Assembly (NCBI GenBank): GCA_016704535.1
Contig: JADIZZ010000004.1
Location: 62,001 to 126,000 of the forward strand
Source of the DNA: Betaproteobacteria bacterium
GTDB taxonomy: Bacteria > Pseudomonadota > Gammaproteobacteria > Burkholderiales > Burkholderiaceae_C
DNA length: 64,000 bases
Direction: 5' to 3'
The position numbers and the translations under genes were made by a program. How positions within the stretch are numbered: position 1 is the stretch's first letter; the number at the start of each line of letters is the position of its first letter. The notes under the pieces are model-generated. The model worked only from the letters and a program-made list of their open reading frames with translations, had not been told where the DNA came from and searched no databases. Shown piece by piece: positions 1 to 8,521 of the stretch.

Positions 1-52
1 CGATGGCGCACAGTGGCGCAACGACATCGGCCACCACGCCATTCGGCATTGA
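1..52 (+). CDS. purD: Phosphoribosylamine-glycine ligase, C-terminal end (partial)
   Basis: Only the last 16 codons are present, in the frame starting at base 2 and ending with TGA at 50-52. They read DGAQWRNDIGHHAIRH, and the (W/Y)R-DIG-RA-like ending is what I know from PurD C-termini. PurD is the GAR synthetase of purine biosynthesis. In Burkholderiales purD commonly precedes hemF, which begins 114 bases downstream, and this supports the call. The fragment is too short for independent proof. Confidence 0.7.
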   Translation, partial: DGAQWRNDIGHHAIRH

Positions 53-166
53 CCGTAACGACGCCGCAGTCCATGCCGGCAAGAGACGCCGCGGCAGCCG
101 CCGCGGCAGCCGGCCGGCGCTGGTCGCACCCGTGCAACCCCTGCCCACCTTGAACGAGAACCGCAA

Positions 167-1084
167 ATGATCGACACCGCCGCCGTGCGCAGCTACCTGC
201 TGGAGCTGCAGGGCCATATCGTCAGGACCCTGCAGGCCGAGGACGGCAAGGCCTTCCTCAGCGACGGCTGGCAGCGCCCGGCCGGCGGCAAGCTCGAAGG
301 CGACGGCCTGTCGCAGCTGGTGGAAGAGGGCGGCCTGCTCGAACGCGGTGGCTGCAACTTCAGCCACGTGAAGGGCGCCAGCCTGCCGCCTTCGGCGACG
401 CAGCACCGCAGCGAACTCGCCGGCGCTCCCTTCGAGGCGCTCGGCGTGTCGCTCGTCATGCACCCACGCAACCCCTACGTGCCCACCGTGCACATGAACG
501 TGCGTCTGCTGGCGGCCTTTCCGGAAGGCAAGCCGGCCGTGACCTGGTTCGGCGGTGGCATGGACCTCACACCCTACTACGGCTTCGAGGACGACGCGCG
601 CCACTTCCACCGCGTCAACGCGCAAGCCCTCGCGCCCTTCGGCGACGACAAGTACCCTCGCTTCAAGGTCTGGTGCGACGAGTACTTCTTCCTCAAACAT
701 CGAAACGAGCCGCGTGGCATCGGCGGTGTCTTCTTCGATGACTTCAACGAAGGCAGCTTCGAAGACGGCTTCGCGATGATGCGTGCCGTGGGCGACGCCT
801 TCATACCCGCGTACCTGCCGATCGCGCAACGCCGCCGCGAGACGCCTTACGGCGAGCGCCAGCGTGACTTCCAGGCCTACCGGCGCGGGCGTTACGTCGA
901 GTTCAACCTGGTGTGGGACCGCGGCACGCACTTCGGGCTGCACGGCGGCGGCCGCACCGAGAGCATCCTGATGAGCATGCCGCCCATCGTGAAGTGGCGC
1001 TACGACTGGAAGCCCGAGGCCGGCAGCGAGGAGGCGCGCCTCTACAGCGACTTCCTGCGCCCGCGCGACTGGCTCAACGAATGA
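167..1084 (+). CDS. hemF: Oxygen-dependent coproporphyrinogen III oxidase
   Basis: Catalyses the aerobic oxidative decarboxylation of coproporphyrinogen III to protoporphyrinogen IX in haem biosynthesis; cytoplasmic. At 305 residues it is close to E. coli HemF (299). The GGGMDLTPYY signature lies near residues 129-138, and the C-terminal block with RGRYVEFNLVWDRGT then FGLHGGGRTESILMS (from about residue 240) is characteristic of the family. nadD follows after 6 bases, so the two are probably cotranscribed. The oxygen-dependent form implies aerobic or microaerobic growth; no HemN is visible in the window. Confidence 0.97.
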   Translation: MIDTAAVRSYLLELQGHIVRTLQAEDGKAFLSDGWQRPAGGKLEGDGLSQLVEEGGLLERGGCNFSHVKGASLPPSATQHRSELAGAPFEALGVSLVMHPRNPYVPTVHMNVRLLAAFPEGKPAVTWFGGGMDLTPYYGFEDDARHFHRVNAQALAPFGDDKYPRFKVWCDEYFFLKHRNEPRGIGGVFFDDFNEGSFEDGFAMMRAVGDAFIPAYLPIAQRRRETPYGERQRDFQAYRRGRYVEFNLVWDRGTHFGLHGGGRTESILMSMPPIVKWRYDWKPEAGSEEARLYSDFLRPRDWLNE

Positions 1085-1090
1085 CGCTTC

Positions 1091-1708
1091 GTGGCTAGGC
1101 GCGTGGGCCTCTTCGGAGGCACCTTCGACCCCGTGCACAACGCCCACGTGGCGTTGGCCCACGCGGCACTCCACGCGCTGGCGCTGGACGAGGTGCGCTG
1201 GGTGCCCACGGGCCATTCGTGGCAGAAGGACCACCGCGCCACGGCGGCCGAACACCGCGAGGCCATGGTGCGCCTGGTCATCGCCGGCGAGCCGCGTTTC
1301 GTGCTCGACCGCATCGAGATTCAACGTCCTGGCCCGAGCTACACGCTGGACACCGTGCGCGAACTCCACGCCGCCGAACCCGGCACCGAATGGTTCTTGA
1401 TCATCGGCCAGGACCAGTACACCGGCCTGCACACCTGGCGCGACTGGCCGGTGCTGCTGGGCCTGGTGACGCTGGCCGTGGCCAACCGCCCGGGCACCAC
1501 GGCGCAGCCGCACGCCGACGTGCTGGCGCATCCGCACAAGGCCGTGCCACTGCCGATGCTGGACATCAGCGCCACCGATATCCGACAAAGGGTCGCGGCG
1601 GGCGCCGACATTTCGCAACTGGTGCCGCCGCAGGTGGCGCGCTATATTGAAACTCATGGCCTGTACCGGGCCCTCGCCGCAGGCGAGTCAACACCTCACG
1701 GGAGCTGA
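1091..1708 (+). CDS. nadD: Nicotinate-nucleotide adenylyltransferase (GTG start)
   Basis: Transfers AMP from ATP to nicotinate mononucleotide to give deamido-NAD in NAD biosynthesis. The nucleotidyltransferase signature GGTFDPVHNAHV is at residues 9-20, and the ISATDIR motif near residues 159-165 matches the (S/T)xTxxR ATP-binding element of the superfamily. Length 205 is normal. The start is GTG at 1091; no in-frame ATG lies before the GGTFDP motif. The stop overlaps the ribosome-binding region of rsfS, an order (nadD-rsfS-rlmH) widely conserved in proteobacteria. Confidence 0.96.
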   Translation: MARRVGLFGGTFDPVHNAHVALAHAALHALALDEVRWVPTGHSWQKDHRATAAEHREAMVRLVIAGEPRFVLDRIEIQRPGPSYTLDTVRELHAAEPGTEWFLIIGQDQYTGLHTWRDWPVLLGLVTLAVANRPGTTAQPHADVLAHPHKAVPLPMLDISATDIRQRVAAGADISQLVPPQVARYIETHGLYRALAAGESTPHGS

Positions 1709-1710
1709 AT

Positions 1711-2475
1711 CTGGACATCCGCAAGCTGCAACGCGCCATCGTCGATGGCCTGGAAGACGTCAAGGCCCAGCACATCGCGGTCTTCAACACCGAGCACCTG
1801 AGCTCCATGTTCGAGCGCGTGATCGTCGCCAGCGGCACCAGCAACCGCCAGACCAAGGCCCTGGCCGCCAGTGTGCGCGACAGCGTGCGGGGCCGCGGCT
1901 TTCCCATCCTCAGCACCGAGGGCGAGGACAACGGCGAATGGATCATCGTCGACTGCGGCGCGGCGGTGGTGCACATCATGCAGCCCGCCATCCGTGAGTA
2001 CTACCGCCTCGAGGAAATCTGGGGCGGCAAGGCGGTGAAGATGAAGATGGGCGAGGTCAACACCAGGCTCGTCAAGGCCAGCGAGCCCGAGCCGGCGGCG
2101 CGCAAGAAGCCCAAGTCCGCCGCCCCGGCCGGTGCGTCGCCAGCCGAGACATCGGCCCCGCGCGCGCCTGGCTCGCGTGCCGCGGCCCGCGCCGTGAAGC
2201 GCACGAACGCGAAGGACGAGGCCGAGAAGAAGGCGAGCAACCGCACCGCGGCCTACCAGCGCGTGGCGGCCAAGTCGGCACCGCGCAAGGCGGCGCCTGC
2301 GGGCGCCGCCGGGGCACGCATGGCCCCGGCCAAGGCGCCGGCGCAGAAGGCCGCCACCAAGACCATCGTCGTCAAGCCGCCAGCGAAGAAGGTGGTCGCC
2401 GGCAGGACGCCGACCAGGAAGCCTGCCCCCGCGCGGAAGGCGGCACCCGCCAAGAAGGCCGCCCGCAGGACCTGA
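1711..2475 (+). CDS. rsfS: Ribosomal silencing factor RsfS with long Lys/Ala/Pro-rich tail; CTG start proposed
   Basis: RsfS (RsfA/DUF143) binds ribosomal protein uL14 and blocks subunit joining in slow growth. The first ~115 residues are a complete family core, with NTEHLSSMFERVIVASG, TKALAASVRDSVR and WIIVDCGAAVVHIMQP. The first in-frame ATG is at 1807, but that start would cut off 32 residues matching the expected N-terminus (DIRKLQRAIVDGLEDVKAQH). A GGAG at 1701-1704 sits six bases before CTG at 1711, so I propose CTG as the initiator. From about residue 125 to the end (254) the protein is a low-complexity tail of Lys, Ala, Pro and Arg that normal RsfS (105-120 residues) lacks. The tail resembles histone H1/PhaF-type nucleic-acid-binding tails. 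Confidence 0.93.
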   Translation: MDIRKLQRAIVDGLEDVKAQHIAVFNTEHLSSMFERVIVASGTSNRQTKALAASVRDSVRGRGFPILSTEGEDNGEWIIVDCGAAVVHIMQPAIREYYRLEEIWGGKAVKMKMGEVNTRLVKASEPEPAARKKPKSAAPAGASPAETSAPRAPGSRAAARAVKRTNAKDEAEKKASNRTAAYQRVAAKSAPRKAAPAGAAGARMAPAKAPAQKAATKTIVVKPPAKKVVAGRTPTRKPAPARKAAPAKKAARRT

Positions 2476-2479
2476 CCCC

Positions 2480-2959
2480 GTGAAGCTGATGGTGGTGGCG
2501 GTGGGCCAGCGCCAGCCGGCTTGGGGCCACGAGGCCTGGGACGATTTCGCCAAGCGCTTCCCACCCGAGATGCGGCTGGAGCTGAAGGCATTGAAGGCCG
2601 AACCGCGCAGCGGAGGCAAGACCGCCGCGCAGTGCATGTCCGCCGAGGCTGCGCGCTTCGAGGCCACGCTGGCCTCGGCTGCGAAGGGTGCACGCCGTGT
2701 GGTGCTGGACGAACACGGTACGCGCCGCAGCACGGCGCAGCTGGCCGATCGCGTCCTGGCCTGGCGTGGCGAAGGTCGCGACGTGGCCCTGCTGATCGGT
2801 GGGCCCGATGGCTTGGATCCGGCGCTCAAGGCCACTGCAGACGAGACGCTGCGCCTGTCCGACCTGACACTTCCCCATGCCTTCGCCCGCGTGTTGCTGG
2901 CCGAGGCGCTGTACCGCGCCTGGACGCTGGCCACCGGGCACCCCTACCACCGCGAGTGA
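2480..2959 (+). CDS. rlmH: 23S rRNA (pseudouridine1915-N3)-methyltransferase
   Basis: SPOUT-family enzyme that methylates N3 of pseudouridine 1915 in helix 69 of 23S rRNA. Length 159 matches the family (~155). The SAM-binding knot is visible as LLIGGPDGLDP near residues 106-116, followed by the LTLPHAFARVLLAEALYRAW block and the terminal GHPYHRE typical of RlmH. Starts with GTG at 2480, five bases after the rsfS stop, so it is probably cotranslated with rsfS. Confidence 0.97.
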   Translation: MKLMVVAVGQRQPAWGHEAWDDFAKRFPPEMRLELKALKAEPRSGGKTAAQCMSAEAARFEATLASAAKGARRVVLDEHGTRRSTAQLADRVLAWRGEGRDVALLIGGPDGLDPALKATADETLRLSDLTLPHAFARVLLAEALYRAWTLATGHPYHRE

Positions 2960-3028
2960 GTGCACCCAGCGGCAAGCCCGCGTCTGTGCCGATGCGCCAG
3001 CCCCTGCGCACGCCACACAATGCACGCC

Positions 3029-3643
3029 ATGCCGCCGCACGCCTTCGTCTACCTGGCCTCACAGAGCCCGCGCCGCACCCAGCTGCTGGACCAGCTGGGC
3101 GTGGCCCACCGCCCGCTGCTGCCCGACCGCGGCGAGGACACCGAGGGACTCGAGGAAGAACACCGCGGCGAGCTGCCGCTGGACTACGTGCGTCGCGTCA
3201 CGCTGCTGAAGCTGAACGCCGCGCGCGCGCGGCTGCAGCGGCGCAGGCTGACCGAGGCACCCATACTCTGCGCCGACACCACGGTGTCGGTGGGTCGTCG
3301 CATCCTGGGCAAGCCGCAGGGCCCCGAGCACGCCGCAGAGATGCTGCGCGCGTTGTCGGGGCGTACGCACCGCGTGATGACCTGCGTGGTCGTCGGCATC
3401 GGCGCGCAGCGCTTGCTGGACACCAGCATCTCGCGCGTGCACTTCGCCGAACTGTCCGAAACCACCATCCAGCGCTACGTCGACAGCGGCGAACCGCAGG
3501 GCAAGGCCGGCGCCTACGCCATCCAGGGCCGCATCGCGGCATGGATAGACCACATCGAGGGCAGCTACACCGGCATCATGGGCCTGCCGCTGTACGAGAC
3601 CACCACCCTGCTGTCGCGCGCCCGCGTGCGGCTGGAGCTGTGA
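3029..3643 (+). CDS. maf: Maf/YhdE-type nucleoside triphosphate pyrophosphatase (dTTP/UTP)
   Basis: House-cleaning enzyme hydrolysing non-canonical or modified dTTP/UTP to monophosphate. The N-terminal LASQSPRRTQLL is the Maf P-loop-like substrate site; LCADTTVSVG and the C-terminal GEPQGKAGAYAIQG match the YhdE branch rather than the YceF (m7GTP) branch. I chose ATG 3029 because it places the LASxSPRR motif close to the N-terminus as in E. coli YhdE. ATG 3020 is equally possible, and the frame stays open upstream to 2960. Lies between rlmH and rng as in related Burkholderiales. Confidence 0.93.
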   Translation: MPPHAFVYLASQSPRRTQLLDQLGVAHRPLLPDRGEDTEGLEEEHRGELPLDYVRRVTLLKLNAARARLQRRRLTEAPILCADTTVSVGRRILGKPQGPEHAAEMLRALSGRTHRVMTCVVVGIGAQRLLDTSISRVHFAELSETTIQRYVDSGEPQGKAGAYAIQGRIAAWIDHIEGSYTGIMGLPLYETTTLLSRARVRLEL

Positions 3644-3648
3644 AATGA

Positions 3649-3720
3649 AACCCCCACGCTCGCTTTGCTCGCTGCCCCCCGAGGGGGCGCTCAGTACGTT
3701 CGGAACGGCCGGGCGGTACT
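3649..3720. repeat. REP-like intergenic element, copy 1
   Basis: Fills the gap between maf and rng. It begins with a run of C, has CGCTCGCTTTGCTCGCTG, then the near-palindromic core CCCCCCGAGGGGG (3675-3687) and a GC-rich right part ending GGCCGGGCGGTAC. Two other copies with the same core and flanking pattern occur at 17278-17320 (inverted) and 50274-50341 (inverted). Strong potential to form a hairpin in RNA or DNA. I recall similar short elements being common between genes in this bacterial group, but cannot search here. Confidence 0.75.
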
Positions 3721-3723
3721 GAC

Positions 3724-5235
3724 ATGGCCACGCAGGACATCCTCATCAATTGGGCACCGCAGGAAACGCGCGTGGCTGTGGTGGAAAACGGCGCCGTGCA
3801 GGAGCTGCATATCGAACGGACGCTGGAACGCGGGTTGGTGGGTAATGTCTACCTCGGCAAGGTGGTGCGCGTGCTGCCGGGCATGCAGAGCGCCTTCATC
3901 GACATCGGCCTGGAGCGTGCGGCCTTCCTGCACGTGGCCGACCTTCACCCGAGCGGCCCATCGGGACGCGTCTCGTCGGCCCACTCGCCGAGGGCCGACG
4001 CCCGCCCCGACGCGCCGCTGGTGCCCATCGAGCGCCAGGTCTTCGAGGGACAGACACTCACGGTGCAGGTCATCAAGGACGCCATCGGCACCAAGGGCGC
4101 CCGGCTGTCGACGCAGGTGAGCATCGCCGGGCGCATGCTGGTCTTCTTGCCGCACGACAAGCACATCGGCATCAGCCAGAAGATAGGCTCACAGGAGCTG
4201 CGCGAGCAGCTGCGCCTGCGCATGCAGGCGCTGACCGGGCAGGATGGCACAGACAACGGCGGCGGCTTCATCTTGCGCACGAACGCCGAGGAGGCCACCG
4301 ACGCCGAACTGGCCGAGGACATCGCCTACCTGCGCCGCGCCTGGTCGCTGATCCGCGAACGTGCGCAGCAGCGCCCGCCCGGCAACCTGCTGCACCAGGA
4401 CTTGAGCCTGGGCGAACGCGTATTGCGCGACCTGACCAACGACGCTACCGGCACCATCCGCATAGACAGCAAATTGCAGTGCGACGCGCTGAGGGTCTTC
4501 GGCGAGACCTACATGCCGGGCGCCGTGGCCAAGCTCGAGCACTACAAGGGCGAACGGCCCATCTTCGACCTCTTCGGCATCGAGGAAGAGATCGCGCGCG
4601 CCCTCGGCCGGCGTGTCGATCTCAAGAGCGGCGGCTACCTCATCATCGACCAGACCGAGGCACTCACGACCGTGGACGTGAACACCGGTGGCTTCGTCGG
4701 GGCGCGGAACTTCGACGACACCATCTTCAAGACCAACCTGGAGGCGGCCGGCGCCATTGCACGCCAGCTGCGGCTGAGGAACCTGGGCGGCATCATCATT
4801 GCCGACTTCATCGACATGACGCGGCCCGAGCACCAGGAAGCGGTGCTGGCCGAACTGCGCAAGCAGCTGGCGCGCGACCGCACCCGTACCACGGTCAGTG
4901 GCTTTACCCAGTTAGGCCTGGTGGAGATGACGCGCAAACGCACGCGCGAAAGCCTGGCGCACATGCTGTGCGAACCCTGCCCCACCTGCCAGGGCCGCGG
5001 CCAGGTGAAGACGGCGCGCAGCGTCTGCTACGACATCCTGCGCGAAATCCTGCGTGAGGCGCGCCAGTTCGCACCCAAGGAATTCCGCGTCATCGCGAGC
5101 GCGGCGGTGGTGGAAATGCTGCTCGACGAAGAAAGCGTGCACCTGGCGGGGCTGAGCGAATTCATCGGCCGCCCGATCAGCTTGAGCGTAGAGCCGACGA
5201 TGAACCCGGAGCAGTACGACATCGTGCTGATGTGA
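3724..5235 (+). CDS. rng: Ribonuclease G
   Basis: Endoribonuclease of the RNase E/G family that matures the 5' end of 16S rRNA and decays mRNA. Length 503 compares with 489 for E. coli RNase G. The S1 domain occupies about residues 35-130. The DNase I-like catalytic core carries DVNTGGF (from about residue 318) and ADFIDM (about 360-365), which hold the magnesium-binding aspartates. The zinc-link cysteines are in CEPCPTC (416-422). There is no long C-terminal scaffold, which separates it from RNase E. Preceded by a REP-like element, so the transcript leader may contain a hairpin. Confidence 0.96.
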   Translation: MATQDILINWAPQETRVAVVENGAVQELHIERTLERGLVGNVYLGKVVRVLPGMQSAFIDIGLERAAFLHVADLHPSGPSGRVSSAHSPRADARPDAPLVPIERQVFEGQTLTVQVIKDAIGTKGARLSTQVSIAGRMLVFLPHDKHIGISQKIGSQELREQLRLRMQALTGQDGTDNGGGFILRTNAEEATDAELAEDIAYLRRAWSLIRERAQQRPPGNLLHQDLSLGERVLRDLTNDATGTIRIDSKLQCDALRVFGETYMPGAVAKLEHYKGERPIFDLFGIEEEIARALGRRVDLKSGGYLIIDQTEALTTVDVNTGGFVGARNFDDTIFKTNLEAAGAIARQLRLRNLGGIIIADFIDMTRPEHQEAVLAELRKQLARDRTRTTVSGFTQLGLVEMTRKRTRESLAHMLCEPCPTCQGRGQVKTARSVCYDILREILREARQFAPKEFRVIASAAVVEMLLDEESVHLAGLSEFIGRPISLSVEPTMNPEQYDIVLM

Positions 5236-5273
5236 GCGTGTTCGCCGTTTCCCGCCTATGGCAGCAGGGCTGA

Positions 5274-5765
5274 ATGGTCCTGCTTGACCGCCTCGCCCTC
5301 CTCGCCCGCGCTTGCGCGGTGCTCGCCGGCGTGCTGCTCACCACCATCACGCTGATGACCTGCGCCAGCCTCATCGGCCGCAACACGACGGGCTGGACTG
5401 TGGTGGGTGACTTCGAACTCACGGGCGCGGCAACGGGCGCGGCCATCGCGCTCTTCATGCCCTGGTGCCAGTTGCAGCGCGGCCATGTCATGGTCGACTT
5501 CTTCACCTTGAAGGCGTCGCGTGCCACGCAAGACGGGCTCGACCGCTTCGGCGCGCTGTTGCTGGCCGCGGTGATGGGCGTGGTGGCCTGGCGCAGCGCG
5601 CTCGGTGGTTTGAACGCGTGGCGCTCGCAGGCCGGCACGATGCTGCTGGGATTTCCGGAATGGGCGGTCTACGCGGTGATCGTGCCGCCGCTGGCGCTGA
5701 CCGCGGTGATTGCGCTGACGCAGGCCGTGCGCGGCTTTGGCCTGCCGCGGCCGGCCGCGGCATGA
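5274..5765 (+). CDS. TRAP transporter small membrane subunit (DctQ-like)
   Basis: A 163-residue inner-membrane protein with about four hydrophobic segments, the size and topology of the DctQ/small permease of tripartite ATP-independent periplasmic transporters. The pattern SLIGRNTTGW near residue 40 and a charged loop before the third segment fit the family. Its stop overlaps the start of the large permease (ATGA at 5762-5765), so translation is coupled. The matching solute receptor is probably the one at 10919-11962, which is not adjacent. Substrate not predictable. Confidence 0.9.
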   Translation: MVLLDRLALLARACAVLAGVLLTTITLMTCASLIGRNTTGWTVVGDFELTGAATGAAIALFMPWCQLQRGHVMVDFFTLKASRATQDGLDRFGALLLAAVMGVVAWRSALGGLNAWRSQAGTMLLGFPEWAVYAVIVPPLALTAVIALTQAVRGFGLPRPAAA

Positions 5766-7120
5766 CGCCGATCACGCTGGCGCTGCTGATCTTCGCCGTC
5801 ATGCTGGCGTTGATGGCGCTGCGCACGCCCATCGCAGTGTCGATGTTCGTCGCCGGCGTCTTGGGCTATGTCCTGCAGGCCGGTTGGCTGCCGCTGGCCG
5901 GATTCCTGAATGCGCAGGCCTACGCGCGCTTCGCCAGCTATGACCTCAGCGTCATTCCGCTCTTCCTCCTGATGGGCAACTTTGCCACGCAGGGTGGCCT
6001 GTCGCGCGCGCTGTTCCAGTTCGCAGCGGCCGTGATGTCGCGTTTCCAGGGCGGGTTGGCGATGGCCGCGGTCATGGCCTGCGCCGCCTTCGGCGCCATC
6101 TGCGGCAGCAGCGTGGCCACCGCGGCGACCATCACGCAGGTGGCGCTGCCCGAACTGCGCAAGCACGGCTACTCGGGGCGGCTGGCCACCGGCACGCTGG
6201 CCGCCGGCGGCACGCTGGGCATCCTCATCCCGCCGTCGGTACCGCTGGTCGTCTACGCCATCCTCACTCAGCAAAACATCGCAAAGCTCTTCGCCGCGGC
6301 GATGCTCCCGGGGCTGCTGGCCGTGCTGGGTTACGTGGCAGCGATCGCGGTCTATGTGCGCGTGGTGCCAGGCCAGGCGCCGGCGGGTGGCGACGCAGCG
6401 GCCACGGGGCCCGCGCAACGGGCCCCAAATGCCGGGGTCGCCTTGCTGACCTGGCAGGCTCTGGGTGGCATCCTGCCCATCGGCAGCGTCTTCCTGATCG
6501 TCTTCGGCGGCATCTACGCCGGCCTGTTCACGCCCACCGAGGGTGCGGCCGTCGGTGCGGCGGCAACGTTCCTGGCGGCCTTGCTGAAGCGCGAGATCAC
6601 CTGGCCCGGCTTCAAGGAAAGCTTCCTGGCCACCGCCGAGAGCTCGGCGATGATCTTCCTCATCTTCCTGGGCGCCGACCTGATGAACGCGGCGCTGGCG
6701 CTGACCCAGCTGCCCAGCCAACTGGCCGGGCTGGTGCAGGGTTGGGGACTGCCGCCGCTCGCGGTGGTTTCGGCCATCTTGCTCTTCTACGTCGTGCTGG
6801 GCGCCGTGATGGACGAGTTGAGCATGATCCTGCTCACCATCCCGATCTTCTTCCCCGTGGTGATGGGGCTGGACTTCGGCCTGCCCGCCGAGAGTGTGGC
6901 GCTGTGGTTCGGCATCCTGGTGCTGATGACGGTGGGCTTCGGCCTGCTGGCGCCGCCGGTGGGGCTGAACGTCTACGTCGTCAACCGCATGGCGCGCGAC
7001 GTGCCCATCGCCGAGAGCTACCGCGGCGTGATGCCCTTCCTGGTGGCCGACGTGCTGCGCACACTGCTGCTGCTGGCCTTTCCGGCGCTCAGCCTGTGGC
7101 TGGTGCAGTACGTGGGATGA
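5762..7120 (+). CDS. TRAP transporter large permease (DctM-like)
   Basis: The 452-residue large channel subunit of a TRAP transporter, driving solute uptake with a sodium or proton gradient. Hydrophobic throughout, about 12 membrane segments. GTLGILIPPSVPLVVYAILT (residues ~150-170) and GAVMDELSMILLTIPIF are DctM/ITD hallmarks. I chose ATG 5762 because it overlaps the dctQ stop and gives the usual MTPITLALL N-terminus; the frame is open further upstream inside dctQ, which is a shadow. The convergent alcohol dehydrogenase ends six bases downstream. Confidence 0.94.
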   Translation: MTPITLALLIFAVMLALMALRTPIAVSMFVAGVLGYVLQAGWLPLAGFLNAQAYARFASYDLSVIPLFLLMGNFATQGGLSRALFQFAAAVMSRFQGGLAMAAVMACAAFGAICGSSVATAATITQVALPELRKHGYSGRLATGTLAAGGTLGILIPPSVPLVVYAILTQQNIAKLFAAAMLPGLLAVLGYVAAIAVYVRVVPGQAPAGGDAAATGPAQRAPNAGVALLTWQALGGILPIGSVFLIVFGGIYAGLFTPTEGAAVGAAATFLAALLKREITWPGFKESFLATAESSAMIFLIFLGADLMNAALALTQLPSQLAGLVQGWGLPPLAVVSAILLFYVVLGAVMDELSMILLTIPIFFPVVMGLDFGLPAESVALWFGILVLMTVGFGLLAPPVGLNVYVVNRMARDVPIAESYRGVMPFLVADVLRTLLLLAFPALSLWLVQYVG

Positions 7121-7126
7121 GCGGTC

Positions 7127-8473
7127 TCAGCGGCGCTTCGCGGTGGCTTTTCTGGTGGGCGCCGCCTTCACGTCTCTGGCGACCTTCCTGGCTTTGACGG
7201 GCACGGATTCAGGTGCTGGCTTGCGCCTTGGCGCACGCGCGGCCTTCGGTGACTCGGGAAGCAGCCCCAGCAGCAGCGACTCGCAGGCCGTCGCCGACAT
7301 CACCATCGGCACCGGGTAGTTGGCGTCGGCCTCGGCGCAGGCGGCTGCGGCCAGGGCGGGGATGTCGTCGGCGCGCAGTGCGGCCAGCTGGGCGGGGATG
7401 CCGATAGCGCGGTTCATGTCTTCCACCGAGGCGACGAAGCGCCGCGCCAGTTCGGCCTCTTCCTCGCCAGCCTTGCCCACGCCGGCACGCACGGCCAACG
7501 TCGCCAGCTTGCCCTGCACGGCCGGGGCGCACCAGTGCAGCACGGCGGGCAGCACGATGGCGTTGGCCAGGCCGTGCGGCGTGCCATAGCGCCCACCGAG
7601 CTGGTGCGCAATGGCATGCACGTTGCCCACGTTGGCGCGCGTGAAAGCGAGCCCGGCATAGGTGGAGGCCAGCGCCATCTGTTCACGCGCCTCCAGGTCG
7701 CGGCCATTGGTGCAGGCTTGTGGCAACTGGCGGTAGATCATGGCCACGGCGGCCAGCGCCATGCGGTCGGTGTAGGGTGTACCCCATTCGCCCAGGTAGG
7801 CCTCCACCGCGTGCGTCAGCGCGTCCATGCCGGTGGCGGCGGTGATGGGCGCGGGCAGGCCCGTCATCAGCGCCGGGTCGAGTGCCGCGATGCGCGGCAC
7901 CAGGCGCGTGTCGGCGACGACCAGCTTCTGGTGCGTCTCGGGGTCGGAGATCACGGCGGCTACCGTCACTTCCGAGCCCGTCCCCGCAGTGGTGGGGACG
8001 GCGTAGATGGGCGGCGGCGCCCGCAGGCCCTTGAAGTAGCCGACCAGTTCACGCGGGTGCTTGCGGTTGGCCGCAGCCAGGCCGATGACCTTGGCGGCGT
8101 CCATCACGCTGCCACCGCCGAAGGCGAGCAGCGCGTCGCAGCCCTTGGCCTCGTAGCGCGCGATGCCGGATTCGATGACCGGTATCGGCGCGTCGGGCGT
8201 CACCGTGTCGAAGACGACGAAACCTGCATCGGCAGCCGACAAGGCGTCCAGCACCGGCTGCAGCAGCCCAAGTTTCACGATCACGGCGTCGGTGACGACG
8301 AAGACCTTCCGGTGGCCGAAGTTCGCCACCGCCTGGGCAAGACGAAGGCTGGCGCCAGGCCCCACCATCAGCAGCGGCTGCGGTATCGGCAGCCGCCGTG
8401 TCACCACGCCCGCCGCGCGCTTCAGCCTGGGCAGGCCGACCGCACGGGCCATGTCGCCGATCAAGTTCGCCAC
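7127..8473 (-). CDS. Iron-containing alcohol dehydrogenase (group III) with basic C-terminal tail
   Basis: Oxidises alcohols or reduces aldehydes with NAD(P)H. The nucleotide-binding AFGGGSVMDAAK (117-128) and PTTAGTGSEVT (160-170) are clear, and the metal ligands D217, H221, H290 and H300 lie in GMDALTHAVEAY and AHQLGGRYGTPHG. The family core is ~385 residues; this one has 448 because of a ~40-residue Lys/Arg/Ala/Pro-rich tail and a short N-terminal extension. It is transcribed divergently from the acyl-ACP-reductase-like gene with 48 bases between the starts. I infer that it may turn that protein's aldehyde product into alcohol, or reverse. Substrate range cannot be read from sequence. Confidence 0.93.
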   Translation of the reverse strand: MANLIGDMARAVGLPRLKRAAGVVTRRLPIPQPLLMVGPGASLRLAQAVANFGHRKVFVVTDAVIVKLGLLQPVLDALSAADAGFVVFDTVTPDAPIPVIESGIARYEAKGCDALLAFGGGSVMDAAKVIGLAAANRKHPRELVGYFKGLRAPPPIYAVPTTAGTGSEVTVAAVISDPETHQKLVVADTRLVPRIAALDPALMTGLPAPITAATGMDALTHAVEAYLGEWGTPYTDRMALAAVAMIYRQLPQACTNGRDLEAREQMALASTYAGLAFTRANVGNVHAIAHQLGGRYGTPHGLANAIVLPAVLHWCAPAVQGKLATLAVRAGVGKAGEEEAELARRFVASVEDMNRAIGIPAQLAALRADDIPALAAAACAEADANYPVPMVMSATACESLLLGLLPESPKAARAPRRKPAPESVPVKARKVARDVKAAPTRKATAKRR

Positions 8474-8521
8474 GAGATACCTCCTTCATCATTCATCCGG
8501 CAACTTTGGCGCAGAAAACCC

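Noticed and set aside
3..170. 55-codon open frame overlapping the purD end and reaching the hemF start
   Set aside because: It overlaps the PurD C-terminal codons in another frame, has no RBS and a biased Arg/Ala composition typical of GC-rich shadows.
7535..8521. Possible N-terminal extension of the AAR-like protein upstream of 8522
   Set aside because: The frame is open but antisense to the Fe-ADH, and the natural start ATG 8522 gives the MKTVISISLG N-terminus after the divergent gap.
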